Shown here: positions 1 to 7,304 of the stretch, in pieces
Position numbering within the stretch: position 1 is the first letter of the stretch
Layout of the letters: each line of letters starts with the position of its first letter
Assembly: GCA_017694885.1 (NCBI GenBank)
Contig: JADIMH010000019.1
Span: forward strand, 1-60,098
DNA: 60,098 nt
Source of the DNA: Candidatus Cryptobacteroides faecipullorum
GTDB lineage: Bacteria > Bacteroidota > Bacteroidia > Bacteroidales > UBA932
Reading direction: 5' to 3'
Position numbers and translations under genes: made by a program
Notes under the pieces: model-generated
Seen by the model: only the letters and a program-made list of their open reading frames with translations
The model's database searches: none
What the model was told of the DNA's origin: nothing

Positions 1-158
1 CGGTTGGACAGCTGCCCGAACATCATGACTGCCAGCTGATTCCAGCAGGTGAAAGACTTGACATACCGATTTCCATTGTATTTGTTTGATATTCTTAAAA
101 ATACATCCTTATCAAGGAAATCTAAAAGCTGTGAGAACACGTATTTTCCTTTATTCAT
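1..158 (-). CDS. IS4-family transposase, N-terminal fragment
   Basis: Reading the minus strand from ATG at 156-158 gives 52 residues starting MNKGKYVFSQLLDFL, then a KYNGNRYVKSFTCW stretch and QLAVMMFGQLSN at the window edge. This is the conserved N-terminal (DUF4372-type) region of DDE transposases of the IS4 family common in Bacteroidetes. An in-frame stop lies eight codons upstream, so the start is clear. The catalytic DDE residues lie beyond the window. The C-terminal end of what is probably the same kind of transposase appears at 59903-60098. Confidence 0.8.
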   Translation of the reverse strand, partial: MNKGKYVFSQLLDFLDKDVFLRISNKYNGNRYVKSFTCWNQLAVMMFGQLSN

Positions 159-256
159 GCACCATTCTACGATAGTCTGGCAAAGATAAATTCAAATCGG
201 CGCGCTCGTCCCATCCTTGTAATTACCTATACTTCAATATTTTCAAAGAACTTTTG

Positions 257-280
257 CGATTTTTTACCGGACACTAATGT
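257..280. repeat. IS terminal inverted repeat, left copy
   Basis: The reverse complement of 257-280 aligns with 59854-59877 at 20 of 24 positions (shared acatt, gtgtccgg and a run of A). It marks the outer end of the IS. It falls inside the reading frame of the remnant gene at 281-446, which shows where that gene was cut. Confidence 0.7.
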
Positions 281-446
281 TTTCATATATGAAAATGCGA
301 TTCTGTTTTCCTCTTGAAATGTCTTTTATATAATACAGACTTCCATGTGGGACATTTGTAATATCAATATATACAGTTGTCGCTGTTGTGTTGCAATGAA
401 GATTCCATTTATTGTTATTCCAGTAGTATATCCTTACCTGATTCAA
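281..446 (-). pseudogene. Gene remnant truncated by the IS
   Basis: A minus-strand reading frame with no stop runs from about 446 into the IS end at 280. It encodes about 55 residues, including WNLHCNTTATTVYIDITNV, then SLYYIKDISRGKQ and RIFIYEN. From memory this resembles the C-terminal end of some Bacteroidetes lipoproteins that finish with a motif like 'LYWL..T.G.EERIFTYENG', but I could not verify that. There is no upstream start: the frame opens inside the end of the preceding small gene. I therefore read it as a fragment lacking its 5' part and its last few codons, the latter removed by the IS. It could also be non-coding. Confidence 0.4.
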
Positions 447-671
447 GCTCTTTCCTTATCCTGATGATTTTCCGGAACAGCCGTATTTTATCCAGTTTGT
501 CATCTCCATATAGACCATTGAAATGAAATTCAGTTGTCGGCTCACCCTGTTCCAGCACCAGATTCACATACTTCATGCTTTCACTTGAACTCCCCGGTAT
601 CGCACATGCTGACAAGAAACAAACATTACAGACAGCATAATCAGAATATACAATATATAGAGTCTGACCAT
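415..671 (-). CDS. Small putative lipoprotein, apparently frameshifted
   Basis: From ATG at 671 (11 bases after the stop of the upstream gene) the minus strand encodes a lipoprotein signal peptide, MVRLYILYILIMLSVMFVSC, with a VSC lipobox at residue 20. That frame stops at about 573 after 32 residues. A second, overlapping frame (ending at 415) carries the rest: SESMKYVNLVLEQGEPTTEF, a LYGDDKLDK segment and a basic helix IRLFRKIIRIRKELESG. Joining the two needs a one-base slip just after the lipobox. Alternatively, the second frame is translated from its own ATG, which overlaps the first stop as ATGA. The C-terminal helix resembles the ends of the two preceding small proteins. It is the fifth gene of a tight minus-strand cluster. 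Function unknown. Confidence 0.5.
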
Positions 672-681
672 ATGTAAAATA

Positions 682-1017
682 TCATTCATCTTCATTGATA
701 AGTCCCTCCGCTAACAGTTCTTTCCGGAGTTTTCTGTAATTTTCAAGGATCAGGGTGTCGGTTTCTTCCGGATTGTCGTAGTCTACAGTATATTCAGGAA
801 CTGACAACTTGGCCCCGTCTATATCACAATGTCTTATCCGGAACTTGTCCCCTGGTCTCAAATCCCTGGAATACCACGTGTGGGATATATTAGGGTTGCC
901 TTCACCGTTTCCGGTAAACAGCAGTCTGGGATTACCTTCCTTATTGGAAATAATGATGGTCGACCTGACAGCCTTGACAATCTTACCGTCAGGAACATAC
1001 AACGCTATTCCTTTCAT
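682..1017 (-). CDS. Small hypothetical protein, cluster paralogue
   Basis: A 111-residue protein with no signal peptide or membrane segment, starting MKGIALYVPDGKIVKAV. The middle has a motif HTWYSRDLRPGD followed by FRIRHCDIDG and LSVPEY. The C-terminus is a charged helix, ENYRKLRKELLAEGLI. The motif and the helix align with the protein encoded just upstream (NIWFSAEEMDGEID and EKYRMLEEILKEKGLI), so the two look like diverged paralogues. Its ATG overlaps the upstream stop (ATGA), which indicates translational coupling. I recognise no family. The gene set (O-antigen-ligase-like protein, Cys-rich lipoprotein, these small proteins) suggests a shared envelope or secretion-linked job, but that is inference. 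Confidence 0.65.
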   Translation of the reverse strand: MKGIALYVPDGKIVKAVRSTIIISNKEGNPRLLFTGNGEGNPNISHTWYSRDLRPGDKFRIRHCDIDGAKLSVPEYTVDYDNPEETDTLILENYRKLRKELLAEGLINEDE

Positions 1018-1331
1018 ATCAGACCCTTTTCTTTTAATATTTCCTCCAGCATACGGTATTTCTCTATCTTTGACGGCTCCTTACGAATGGAAACGCCACG
1101 TGCGGTTTTCAACGGCTTGGACAGTTGAACGTTTTCCACGACTTCTACATCAATCTCCCCGTCCATTTCTTCTGCACTGAACCAGATATTTCTTTCTTTT
1201 GATTCTGTCTCCACCGAATCTGCATATACAATACACCTGTCGGATTCATCATGCACCCATACTGTTAGAAGGCCATCTTTGACCCCGACTATCGTATCCT
1301 TACCTTTGTATGTTATTTTAAGAGCAAACAT
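1014..1331 (-). CDS. Small hypothetical protein, cluster paralogue
   Basis: A 105-residue protein starting MFALKITYKGKDTIVGVKDG. I chose ATG at 1331, which lies 4 bases after the stop of the upstream lipoprotein. An in-frame start at 1439 would overlap the Cys-rich end of that lipoprotein by about 100 bases and is less likely. The N-terminal half is predicted to be beta-rich. The motif NIWFSAEEMDGEID and the C-terminal helix KIEKYRMLEEILKEKGLI are shared in pattern with the next gene. There is no signal peptide in the chosen reading. Function unknown. The stop overlaps the next start by 4 bases. Confidence 0.65.
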   Translation of the reverse strand: MFALKITYKGKDTIVGVKDGLLTVWVHDESDRCIVYADSVETESKERNIWFSAEEMDGEIDVEVVENVQLSKPLKTARGVSIRKEPSKIEKYRMLEEILKEKGLI

Positions 1332-1335
1332 AAAA

Positions 1336-2223
1336 TCATGAACATTTATGTGTTGAATAAGGAGGCCAAGTCCCTTGTGTAAGACAATACTGAAGACACT
1401 GTGAACATCCATCTGGAATTGGACTGTAGCAATCTTCATATCTTTCCTGACATTCGGCTCTATTGGTCGAATATGATTTTTTACATACTATAACCTCGTA
1501 TAGTAACATTGCTCCTACATAAACCGTTATTACAGAAGCAACTATTTCTCCTGTCGGAGTAGGTTCCCCGACAGCAATCGCCCATGTCGCCGCCAAAAAC
1601 TTACGGCACGAATCTGAAATCCATTCACTCCTGGTCTTTATACTGTTCAGTACACTACGTGGTGTCCTCGGCATCAGTCCCTGTTCTTCAAGATATTGGA
1701 GTTCTATGCTGCTGTAATATAATACTGATATTATATTTAAAAGCCGTTCCTGCTGAATATCCGGGACACTCTGCTGAATCTCAATACTGAGATCCTTCAA
1801 GGCACAACGCATGTCTGCATAAGAATCCGGCTCTGATGTCTTGGCTATAATCTTGTCGATATATTTTAATTGTATTTCTGTAAGATTCTTTAAACCCTGA
1901 ACAAAAACTTCCGGACTGGTCATTTCTGCAAAATCGACGTGACCTTTAGTCTTGGCTGCATTAGGGCTGGCTGCCAGATAGTCAGTCATGAAACGGCCGT
2001 AAAATGCTTCCGATGCATCAGCATCAGAATAATCTACTCCCATTCTATGGAGATTTACAACCGTACTATGCAGATCTTTTGCAACAGCCTTGCCCAGCTG
2101 CTCTACAGACTGAGGCAGACTCAGTTCTTCTTTCCCAAAATCGGATTCATTTCCTAATTTCGAGCACTGGCTGAAAATCAGCATCATAACTATCAGAACA
2201 GAAGTGAAGATACAAGTTTTCAT
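1336..2223 (-). CDS. Putative lipoprotein with Cys-rich C-terminal domain
   Basis: A 295-residue protein with a lipoprotein signal peptide (MKTCIFTSVLIVMMLIFSQC, Cys20). The ATG at 2223 is preferred over a TTG at 2247 because it starts the signal peptide. Residues about 25-200 look helical and include a Leu-rich stretch around LLNIISVLYYSSIELQYLEE. A hydrophobic stretch follows (IVASVITVYVGAMLLYEVIV). The last 50 residues carry seven cysteines (VC, EC, DC, GC, QC, YC, KC) and end TQGTWPPYSTHKCS. Such a tail suggests a disulfide-bonded exported domain. I recognise no family. It follows the O-antigen-ligase-like gene by 20 bases and precedes the small proteins, so the genes are probably co-transcribed. 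Confidence 0.7.
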   Translation of the reverse strand: MKTCIFTSVLIVMMLIFSQCSKLGNESDFGKEELSLPQSVEQLGKAVAKDLHSTVVNLHRMGVDYSDADASEAFYGRFMTDYLAASPNAAKTKGHVDFAEMTSPEVFVQGLKNLTEIQLKYIDKIIAKTSEPDSYADMRCALKDLSIEIQQSVPDIQQERLLNIISVLYYSSIELQYLEEQGLMPRTPRSVLNSIKTRSEWISDSCRKFLAATWAIAVGEPTPTGEIVASVITVYVGAMLLYEVIVCKKSYSTNRAECQERYEDCYSPIPDGCSQCLQYCLTQGTWPPYSTHKCS

Positions 2224-2243
2224 GGTTTGATAATTTGTTGGTG

Positions 2244-3824
2244 TCAATAATTCATTCGTGATTTCATATAATCTTCCGCTTCCCTTTTCATCCGGGCCGT
2301 CTCTCCGGAAGGAATCTTTACCGGTTTGTCACACAGCTTTTTTGCATAGCATAATGCCTTATCTGCCGCACCGGATCTGTCACACAGCTTCATAAGAAGA
2401 TAAAGTGGACGGAGACGATTCGGGCACATATTGGAAGCAAGAGTGTAATGGGTTAGCGCCTCGGTGCTTCTGTCCAGTTTTTCTGATAGCATTCCGAGCA
2501 GAAGTTCCAGATCGTAATCAGCCCATAATTTCCTGCACTCTGAAGCCACCTCATATCCTTTCCCGTAGTTTTCTGACCGGTACAGTACATAGGAATAATT
2601 GTACAGAAAATAACGGTCTTCGGAAAGAGTATCATAAATTCTCTCATACTCAGTAATGACAGTATCCTCAAAGACCATTTTGTCGGCGACTTGCTTCCAC
2701 CGTATTTCGGCTTCCGTCCATACATATAATCTATATCCGAAATACATACATCCTGCTAAAGCTGCACAAGCCGTCAGTTTTTTTGCTGCAGTACTGAATC
2801 TGAAATGGAACCTGATATCCGATAGAAGGACAGCACTGCTATATATGAGAATGAACCATACGAAAGGATACATAAGAGGATACGAGAACAATGCGAACAC
2901 GGCTACTGACACTATTCCAAGCAATGCGGCCAGACGTTCGGCAGTCCTGTTCCTGAAATACCTGTATACCATGTACCCAATAAAAAGCAGGACAAATGCC
3001 AAACCAACCAGTCCGTAATCTGTAAGGATATTCAGATATTCATTGAAAGGATATTGGACAGTATCGGCCAGCAAGGCATAGGGGCTGCCGGGATGGGAAG
3101 CAAGATAATCAGCCTGGAAATCCATATAATGTGATTTGAAGCCGCCAGGGCCGTATCCGAACAGCCAGTGCCCCTCCATCATTTTGAGACTGCATGTCCA
3201 GATCAGAATACGGCCTGCGGCCGAATCCGCTTTGACAAACAGCTCCACAGTAAGAACGGATAGCCAGATTAAAACCAGAATCCATTTGAGCCATGGCCTT
3301 TTCGTGGTAAACTTATGTCCTCCTAAAAGAAATACAAGGGCAAGACAGACCATCCCTGCTCTTGAACCGGATATAAGAATAGCTATAGAAGAAAGTGCAA
3401 ACGCTGTTATATGCAGATTTCTGAGAATTTTGTCTTTTATACACATCCCCAGCATTATGAACGGCGGTCCGGAAGATAATGTGGCGGCAAAACCGGCGGG
3501 ATTGTCATAACTGCCGGTAACAGCGGCGTGTATTTGATAGGTATGATACTGGATAATGCCATAAATTGACAATACGGATATGACAAGACTTATTGCTGTC
3601 AGCATATTAGTCATATCGCTGAACAATTTCAGTCTGTGGCGTTTCAGGAATAGGATACTGGTAGCGTTGAATATTATAATTATTATAGCAATTATGCTCG
3701 CTGCAATCCATTTCGGAATAACGCGGCTATCGAATACAACATCGGACCAGGTGAATACAATACAGGAAAGTATGATGGTCCAGAATATAAATCCGGTTTT
3801 AGGTGAATTAATGCTGATTGGCAT
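2244..3824 (-). CDS. O-antigen ligase/polymerase-like membrane protein with TPR tail
   Basis: A 526-residue protein with about ten or more hydrophobic segments in residues 10-350, then a soluble C-terminal third. The central region has the Wzy_C/WaaL-type pattern: GSRAGMV, the GYGPGGFKSHYMDFQADY loop, and PFNEYLNILTDYGLVGL. Proteins of this superfamily move undecaprenyl-linked glycans onto an acceptor or polymerise them at the periplasmic face of the inner membrane. The C-terminal part (about 385-526) reads as TPR-like repeats (YFLYNYSYVLYRSENYGKGY, EALTHYTLASNMCPN), a common extension in Bacteroidetes. It is the first gene of the minus-strand cluster. The Cys-rich lipoprotein and small proteins downstream may be its substrates or partners, which is inference. 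There is no other glycan biosynthesis gene nearby, which is unusual for a true O-antigen locus. Confidence 0.75.
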   Translation of the reverse strand: MPISINSPKTGFIFWTIILSCIVFTWSDVVFDSRVIPKWIAASIIAIIIIIFNATSILFLKRHRLKLFSDMTNMLTAISLVISVLSIYGIIQYHTYQIHAAVTGSYDNPAGFAATLSSGPPFIMLGMCIKDKILRNLHITAFALSSIAILISGSRAGMVCLALVFLLGGHKFTTKRPWLKWILVLIWLSVLTVELFVKADSAAGRILIWTCSLKMMEGHWLFGYGPGGFKSHYMDFQADYLASHPGSPYALLADTVQYPFNEYLNILTDYGLVGLAFVLLFIGYMVYRYFRNRTAERLAALLGIVSVAVFALFSYPLMYPFVWFILIYSSAVLLSDIRFHFRFSTAAKKLTACAALAGCMYFGYRLYVWTEAEIRWKQVADKMVFEDTVITEYERIYDTLSEDRYFLYNYSYVLYRSENYGKGYEVASECRKLWADYDLELLLGMLSEKLDRSTEALTHYTLASNMCPNRLRPLYLLMKLCDRSGAADKALCYAKKLCDKPVKIPSGETARMKREAEDYMKSRMNY

Positions 3825-3850
3825 ATTGTTTTAGTATGATACTTCAGATA

Positions 3851-3858
3851 CAAATTTA
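3851..3858 (-). promoter_or_regulatory. Putative -7 box for the left cluster
   Basis: The minus strand reads TAAATTTG here, matching the Bacteroidetes -7 consensus TAnnTTTG, 27 bases upstream of the start of the O-antigen-ligase-like gene. I see no convincing -33 TTTG at the usual spacing, so the call is weak. Confidence 0.35.
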
Positions 3859-3992
3859 TCTAAAACAATACAAGATAGGAAGTCTAAAATCAGAATAGTA
3901 GTTCGCTGTGTTTGTTATAGAATTGAATATCAGTAGATTGAGTATGCGGAGAGCTAAAATTTGGTAGTAAAATGGTAGTGATGACGGCAAAT

Positions 3993-4027
3993 TTCCCGGG
4001 CTTGTGCATTGATGCAAGAGCCCGGGA
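3993..4027. terminator. Hairpin between convergent-side gene end and left cluster
   Basis: Perfect 10-base arms ttcccgggct and agcccgggaa enclose a short loop that is itself partly complementary (tgcat/atgca). It lies 33 bases downstream of the stop of the aldo/keto reductase gene and is the likely end of that transcript. The U-tract is weak (aaattt), so termination may be inefficient. Confidence 0.6.
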
Positions 4028-4059
4028 ACGTGTCTGTGTCCGATATTAACCGTATTCTG

Positions 4060-5418
4060 TTATAGAGTATCCTGTCTGAGGTTTTCTATGTATTTGTCTA
4101 TCTTGTGCAGCTCGCGCGGGATGTCGATGCTCTGCGGGCAGTGTTCGTTGCATTGGCTGCATCCGGTGCAATGGTCAGCCTGACGCAGTGCCGGGACTGC
4201 GCGGTCATAGCTGACCAGATACGCACGGCGTGCCTTGCGGTAGTTCTCGGATTCGCGGCTGTTTGCGACATTCCCTTCATTCACGCATTTGTTGTAATGC
4301 AGGAGGATGGCCGGGATGTCGATGCCGTAAGGGCAAGGCATGCAGTATTTGCAGTCGTTGCACGGTACCGTAGGGTAGGTCATCATCAGTTGCGCCGTTT
4401 CCTCCAGAAAATCGAGTTCTTCCTGGTTGAGGGGAACAAGCGGGGAGTAGGTCTTCACATTGTCGATCAGATGTTCCATATAGGTCATGCCGCTCAGGAC
4501 GGTCAGGACACCTGCCGGAGTCCCTGCAAATCTGAACGCCCATGAAGCGACGCTTCCGTCAGGATTGCGCTCCAGAAGCCTGTCGGCTACATGCTGAGGC
4601 ACCTTGGAAAGCCGGCCACCGAGCAGCGGCTCCATTATGACTGCAGGGATGCCGCGCTTTTCGAGCTCGCTGTAGAGATAGTCTGCGTTTACGTTGCGGC
4701 CAGAGGCATGTTTCCAGTCGACATAGTTGAGCTGTATCTGCACGAAGTCCCAGTGTACCTTGTCATGCAGGCTGAGCGCGTAGTCGAATGTCTCCTGCGT
4801 GCCGTGGAATGAGAATCCGAGGTTTCTTATGCGACCTGCCTCCCGCTCCTTCATCAGGAAGTCCGCCATCCCGTTGTCGAAATACCTTTCCTCGAACATC
4901 TTTGTGCCGCCGTTCCCGATAGAGTGCAGGAGATAGTAGTCGAAATAGTCCGTCTCCATGTTTTCGAATGACTTGCGGTACATCAGCATGGAGTTCTCGC
5001 GGGACCAGTTGCTGAAGTTGGAGAGTTTGGTAGCCAGGTAGTATGACTTGCGGGGATGCCTGTTGAGGGCTATGGCGGAGGCTCTTTCGGACTGGCCCTG
5101 CACATAGACCGGAGATGTGTCATAGTAGTTCACGCCGTGCTCCATGGCATAGTCGATCAGTCCGTTTACGGTCTCCTGGTCTATGACGTCCCTGCCTTCC
5201 TCATCCTTGGTCATCGGCCATCTCATGCATCCGTAGCCGAGCAGGGAGACCTTGTCCCCGTTGCCTGGGTTGGTGCGGTATGTCATTTCTCCGGCAGGGG
5301 CGTCGGAGACGGTGTTTTTATTGCCGGCAGGAGAGCATCCGAGTGCCGTCGCACCCGCGAGAGCGGACCCTGCCCCCGCTATTTTCAGGAAATCCCTTCT
5401 GGTATATTTCTTATCCAT
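4060..5418 (-). CDS. Tat-exported aldo/keto reductase with C-terminal ferredoxin domain
   Basis: A 452-residue protein. The N-terminus has a twin-arginine motif TRRDFLK (6-12), a hydrophobic stretch and a possible lipobox ALGC (Cys28), so it is probably exported folded and perhaps lipid-anchored. Residues about 50-340 are an aldo/keto reductase barrel with the expected tetrad: Asp100 (YYDTSPVY), Tyr105, Lys131 (YLATKLS) and His165 (YLLHSI). The C-terminus has two 4Fe-4S motifs, CNDCKYCMPCP and CTGCSQCNEHCP. Such AKR-ferredoxin proteins use the iron-sulfur part to pass electrons, but the substrate is unknown. It sits 11 bases after the polyferredoxin gene and is probably translated with it, so that protein may be its redox partner. 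Confidence 0.85.
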   Translation of the reverse strand: MDKKYTRRDFLKIAGAGSALAGATALGCSPAGNKNTVSDAPAGEMTYRTNPGNGDKVSLLGYGCMRWPMTKDEEGRDVIDQETVNGLIDYAMEHGVNYYDTSPVYVQGQSERASAIALNRHPRKSYYLATKLSNFSNWSRENSMLMYRKSFENMETDYFDYYLLHSIGNGGTKMFEERYFDNGMADFLMKEREAGRIRNLGFSFHGTQETFDYALSLHDKVHWDFVQIQLNYVDWKHASGRNVNADYLYSELEKRGIPAVIMEPLLGGRLSKVPQHVADRLLERNPDGSVASWAFRFAGTPAGVLTVLSGMTYMEHLIDNVKTYSPLVPLNQEELDFLEETAQLMMTYPTVPCNDCKYCMPCPYGIDIPAILLHYNKCVNEGNVANSRESENYRKARRAYLVSYDRAVPALRQADHCTGCSQCNEHCPQSIDIPRELHKIDKYIENLRQDTL

Positions 5419-5429
5419 TGCTTTAGTCG

Positions 5430-6968
5430 TTAGATGGTTTTATGTATCTGGTGTCCTTCTACATAGATGGCGCTGAACGGACGTGCCGGGCAAAGGTTCT
5501 CGCATGCTCCGCATCCGATGCACCTTTCTACATTCACTACAGGGATACGGAGTTCGCGTCCGTGCTTGAATTTTCTTTCTCCTTCCAGAGGAACCATTGA
5601 AATGGCCCCTGAAGGGCAATGCCTCGCGCAGTTGCCGCAACTTACACCGTCCTTTTCCACGATACAGTTTTCGCGTATGACTACGGCATGGCCTATCTGG
5701 ATGGATGACTTTTCTTCGACCGTTACCGGCGAAATGGCCCCGGCCGGGCAGACATCGGAGCATTTCGTGCATTCCGGGCGGCAGTAGCCGCGCTCATAGG
5801 ACATTTCAGGCTGCATCAGGTTCAGAAGCGATGTCGAGGGTCTCAGAACCTGGCTCGGACAAACGGACACGCAGAGCTGGCATGCCGTGCAATGCTGGGC
5901 AAAGTGACTGATTCCCAATGCTCCTGCAGGAACGATTCTGGTTTGCCGGTCCGGTATTTTCTTGTCCTGGATTTCGGCGAGGCCTCCGTCCAGTTTCATT
6001 TCCTGGGCCTTGAGCGTGGCGGCCGACGCTGCCATTACCGCCGACGCGATGAATGTCCGGCGGGAGGCTCCTGTCTCTTTTTCCCCCGCGCCTGTCTCCG
6101 GAGCCTTCGGTGCGGAAGGTCCCGCAGCGGCTTTTTTCTTCCCGTATGCGAACCTGTAGCTGATAGCCCCGTCCTTGCATGTGTCTATGCAGTCCATGCA
6201 GTCCACACAGCGGCTGTAGTCTATGCTGTGGTTCTTATAGTCGATGCATGATGCCTTGCATCCGCGCGAGCACAGGCTGCAGCTGCGGCACTTGTCCGCA
6301 TTGATTACAGGGCGGAACATGGCGAAGCGGGAGAGGAACCCCAGAACTGTGCCTACAGGGCATACGGTGTTGCAGTATGTCCTGCCTCCGCGCCATGCGA
6401 GTACCGCTATTATAATAAAGGTGACAGCGGCTATGATGAATGTCGGGAGGCTCTTCACCCATACGTCCGTGCTGTAGAACGCATAGCTGTCCACCCTTTC
6501 GGCTATCCAAGCCAGAAAGTTGTTCCCCAGCTGCCAGAGGGGGGCGAACAGGTTGCTTGCGATGCGTCCGTAAGAGGCGTAAGGGTCAAGCAACGCCGCC
6601 AGAGACCCGACACCGGCCACCAGAGCCACGATGAAAATGGCCAGGAACGTGTACCGCAGCCATGATTTCGCAGGGGAATATGAAAACCTGTTCTTCTGTT
6701 TCTTCCCTAGCTTTCCGTTGATCCAGGAAACTATGTCCTGGAAAATTCCGAGCGGGCAGATGACAGAGCAGTACACCCTGCCGAAAACCAGCGTCAGCAC
6801 CACCAGCAGTACGATGATAGCCAGGTTAAGTGCGAGGACGGCGGGAATGAACTGTATTTTCGCCATCCATCCCAGCCAGGCGTGCAGTGTTCCCGTGAAA
6901 TCAAGGAAAAGCAGTGTTATGCAAATGAAGAATATGGCGGCAATGGCCACCCTGAGTTTTTTCAGCAT
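5430..6968 (-). CDS. Membrane polyferredoxin, NapH-like and NapG-like fusion
   Basis: A 512-residue protein. The first ~215 residues hold about five membrane segments and two CxxxCP motifs (CSVICPLG at 67-73, CNTVCPVG at 199-205), as in the NapH/NosR/YccM-type electron-transfer proteins. After that come cytoplasm- or periplasm-facing 4Fe-4S motifs: CRSCSLCSRGC, CVDCMDCIDTC, then CTACQLCVSVCP, a CTKCSDVCP group, CGNCARHCP and CIGCGACENLCP. Between the two halves, at residues 301-320, is a second Tat-like motif, ASRRTFIASAVMAASAATL. This suggests fusion of a NapH-like membrane protein with a NapG-like exported ferredoxin. It is likely to carry electrons across or along the membrane to the aldo/keto reductase encoded next. 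The partner that feeds it electrons is not in the window. Confidence 0.8.
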   Translation of the reverse strand: MLKKLRVAIAAIFFICITLLFLDFTGTLHAWLGWMAKIQFIPAVLALNLAIIVLLVVLTLVFGRVYCSVICPLGIFQDIVSWINGKLGKKQKNRFSYSPAKSWLRYTFLAIFIVALVAGVGSLAALLDPYASYGRIASNLFAPLWQLGNNFLAWIAERVDSYAFYSTDVWVKSLPTFIIAAVTFIIIAVLAWRGGRTYCNTVCPVGTVLGFLSRFAMFRPVINADKCRSCSLCSRGCKASCIDYKNHSIDYSRCVDCMDCIDTCKDGAISYRFAYGKKKAAAGPSAPKAPETGAGEKETGASRRTFIASAVMAASAATLKAQEMKLDGGLAEIQDKKIPDRQTRIVPAGALGISHFAQHCTACQLCVSVCPSQVLRPSTSLLNLMQPEMSYERGYCRPECTKCSDVCPAGAISPVTVEEKSSIQIGHAVVIRENCIVEKDGVSCGNCARHCPSGAISMVPLEGERKFKHGRELRIPVVNVERCIGCGACENLCPARPFSAIYVEGHQIHKTI

Positions 6969-7304
6969 ATAGTCAGACCTTTTATAGAATGATTATCCGA
7001 TACCACGGGCAAAATTACTACAAAAAATCATTATTCCTGTATATAATTTTAAAGGAAAAATACCCTGATTACTGTTTGCCCGTCCACTTTATTTGTTATG
7101 CAGAAAGTTCATCATATCGTTGATTGATAGCGGATTGATATTTTGACCAGTCATTGTTTGTCCACTTATTGTCTGTATGGGGCTTCCGGAGGCTATCCGG
7201 AGATTCGCCGATTCTTTAATTTTGTATTCGATATGGCAGTCCGGGTGAACTATTTTAACCCAAAACCATATAAAACAATTTAACACTAACTAATTATCAG
7301 CTGT
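6969..7304. other. Divergent intergenic region with two putative promoters
   Basis: This 336-base stretch separates the minus-strand redox pair from the plus-strand polysaccharide locus. A TAATTTTG box on the minus strand at 7010-7017 could drive the redox pair. A TAATTTTG box on the plus strand at 7217-7224 could drive the SusC operon with a leader of roughly 75 bases. A short direct repeat, TGTTTG(ccc)GTCCACTT, occurs at 7073-7090 and again without the ccc at 7155-7168. It may be a regulator site. I see no convincing gene here; a 65-codon open frame on the minus strand has no supporting signal. Confidence 0.45.
7217..7224 (+). promoter_or_regulatory. Putative -7 box for the SusC operon
   Basis: The sequence TAATTTTG fits the TAnnTTTG consensus about 80 bases upstream of the SusC start. 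No clear -33 element is seen, which would fit an activator-dependent promoter such as is usual for glycan loci. Confidence 0.4.

Larger units (their letters stand above)
1..280 (-). mobile_element. IS4-family insertion sequence, left fragment (transposase 5' end)
   Basis: The first 280 bases are the upstream end of an insertion sequence read on the minus strand. They hold the transposase start (158 down to the window edge) and about 120 bases of leader. The outer end is at about 280, where a 24-base terminal repeat (257-280, reading acattagtgtccgg outward-in) matches the end of the IS fragment at the right edge of the window at 20 of 24 positions. The element continues off the left edge. The target duplication cannot be checked because the two visible ends probably belong to different copies. 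Confidence 0.8.

Noticed and set aside
3962..3982. Repeated ggtagt near the hairpin, considered as an integrase attachment core
   Set aside because: Only two short copies 12 bases apart, no tRNA gene and no integrase in the window.
7089..7286. 65-codon minus-strand frame in the divergent intergenic region
   Set aside because: It covers the putative SusC promoter, has no ribosome-binding site I can see and no recognisable protein pattern.
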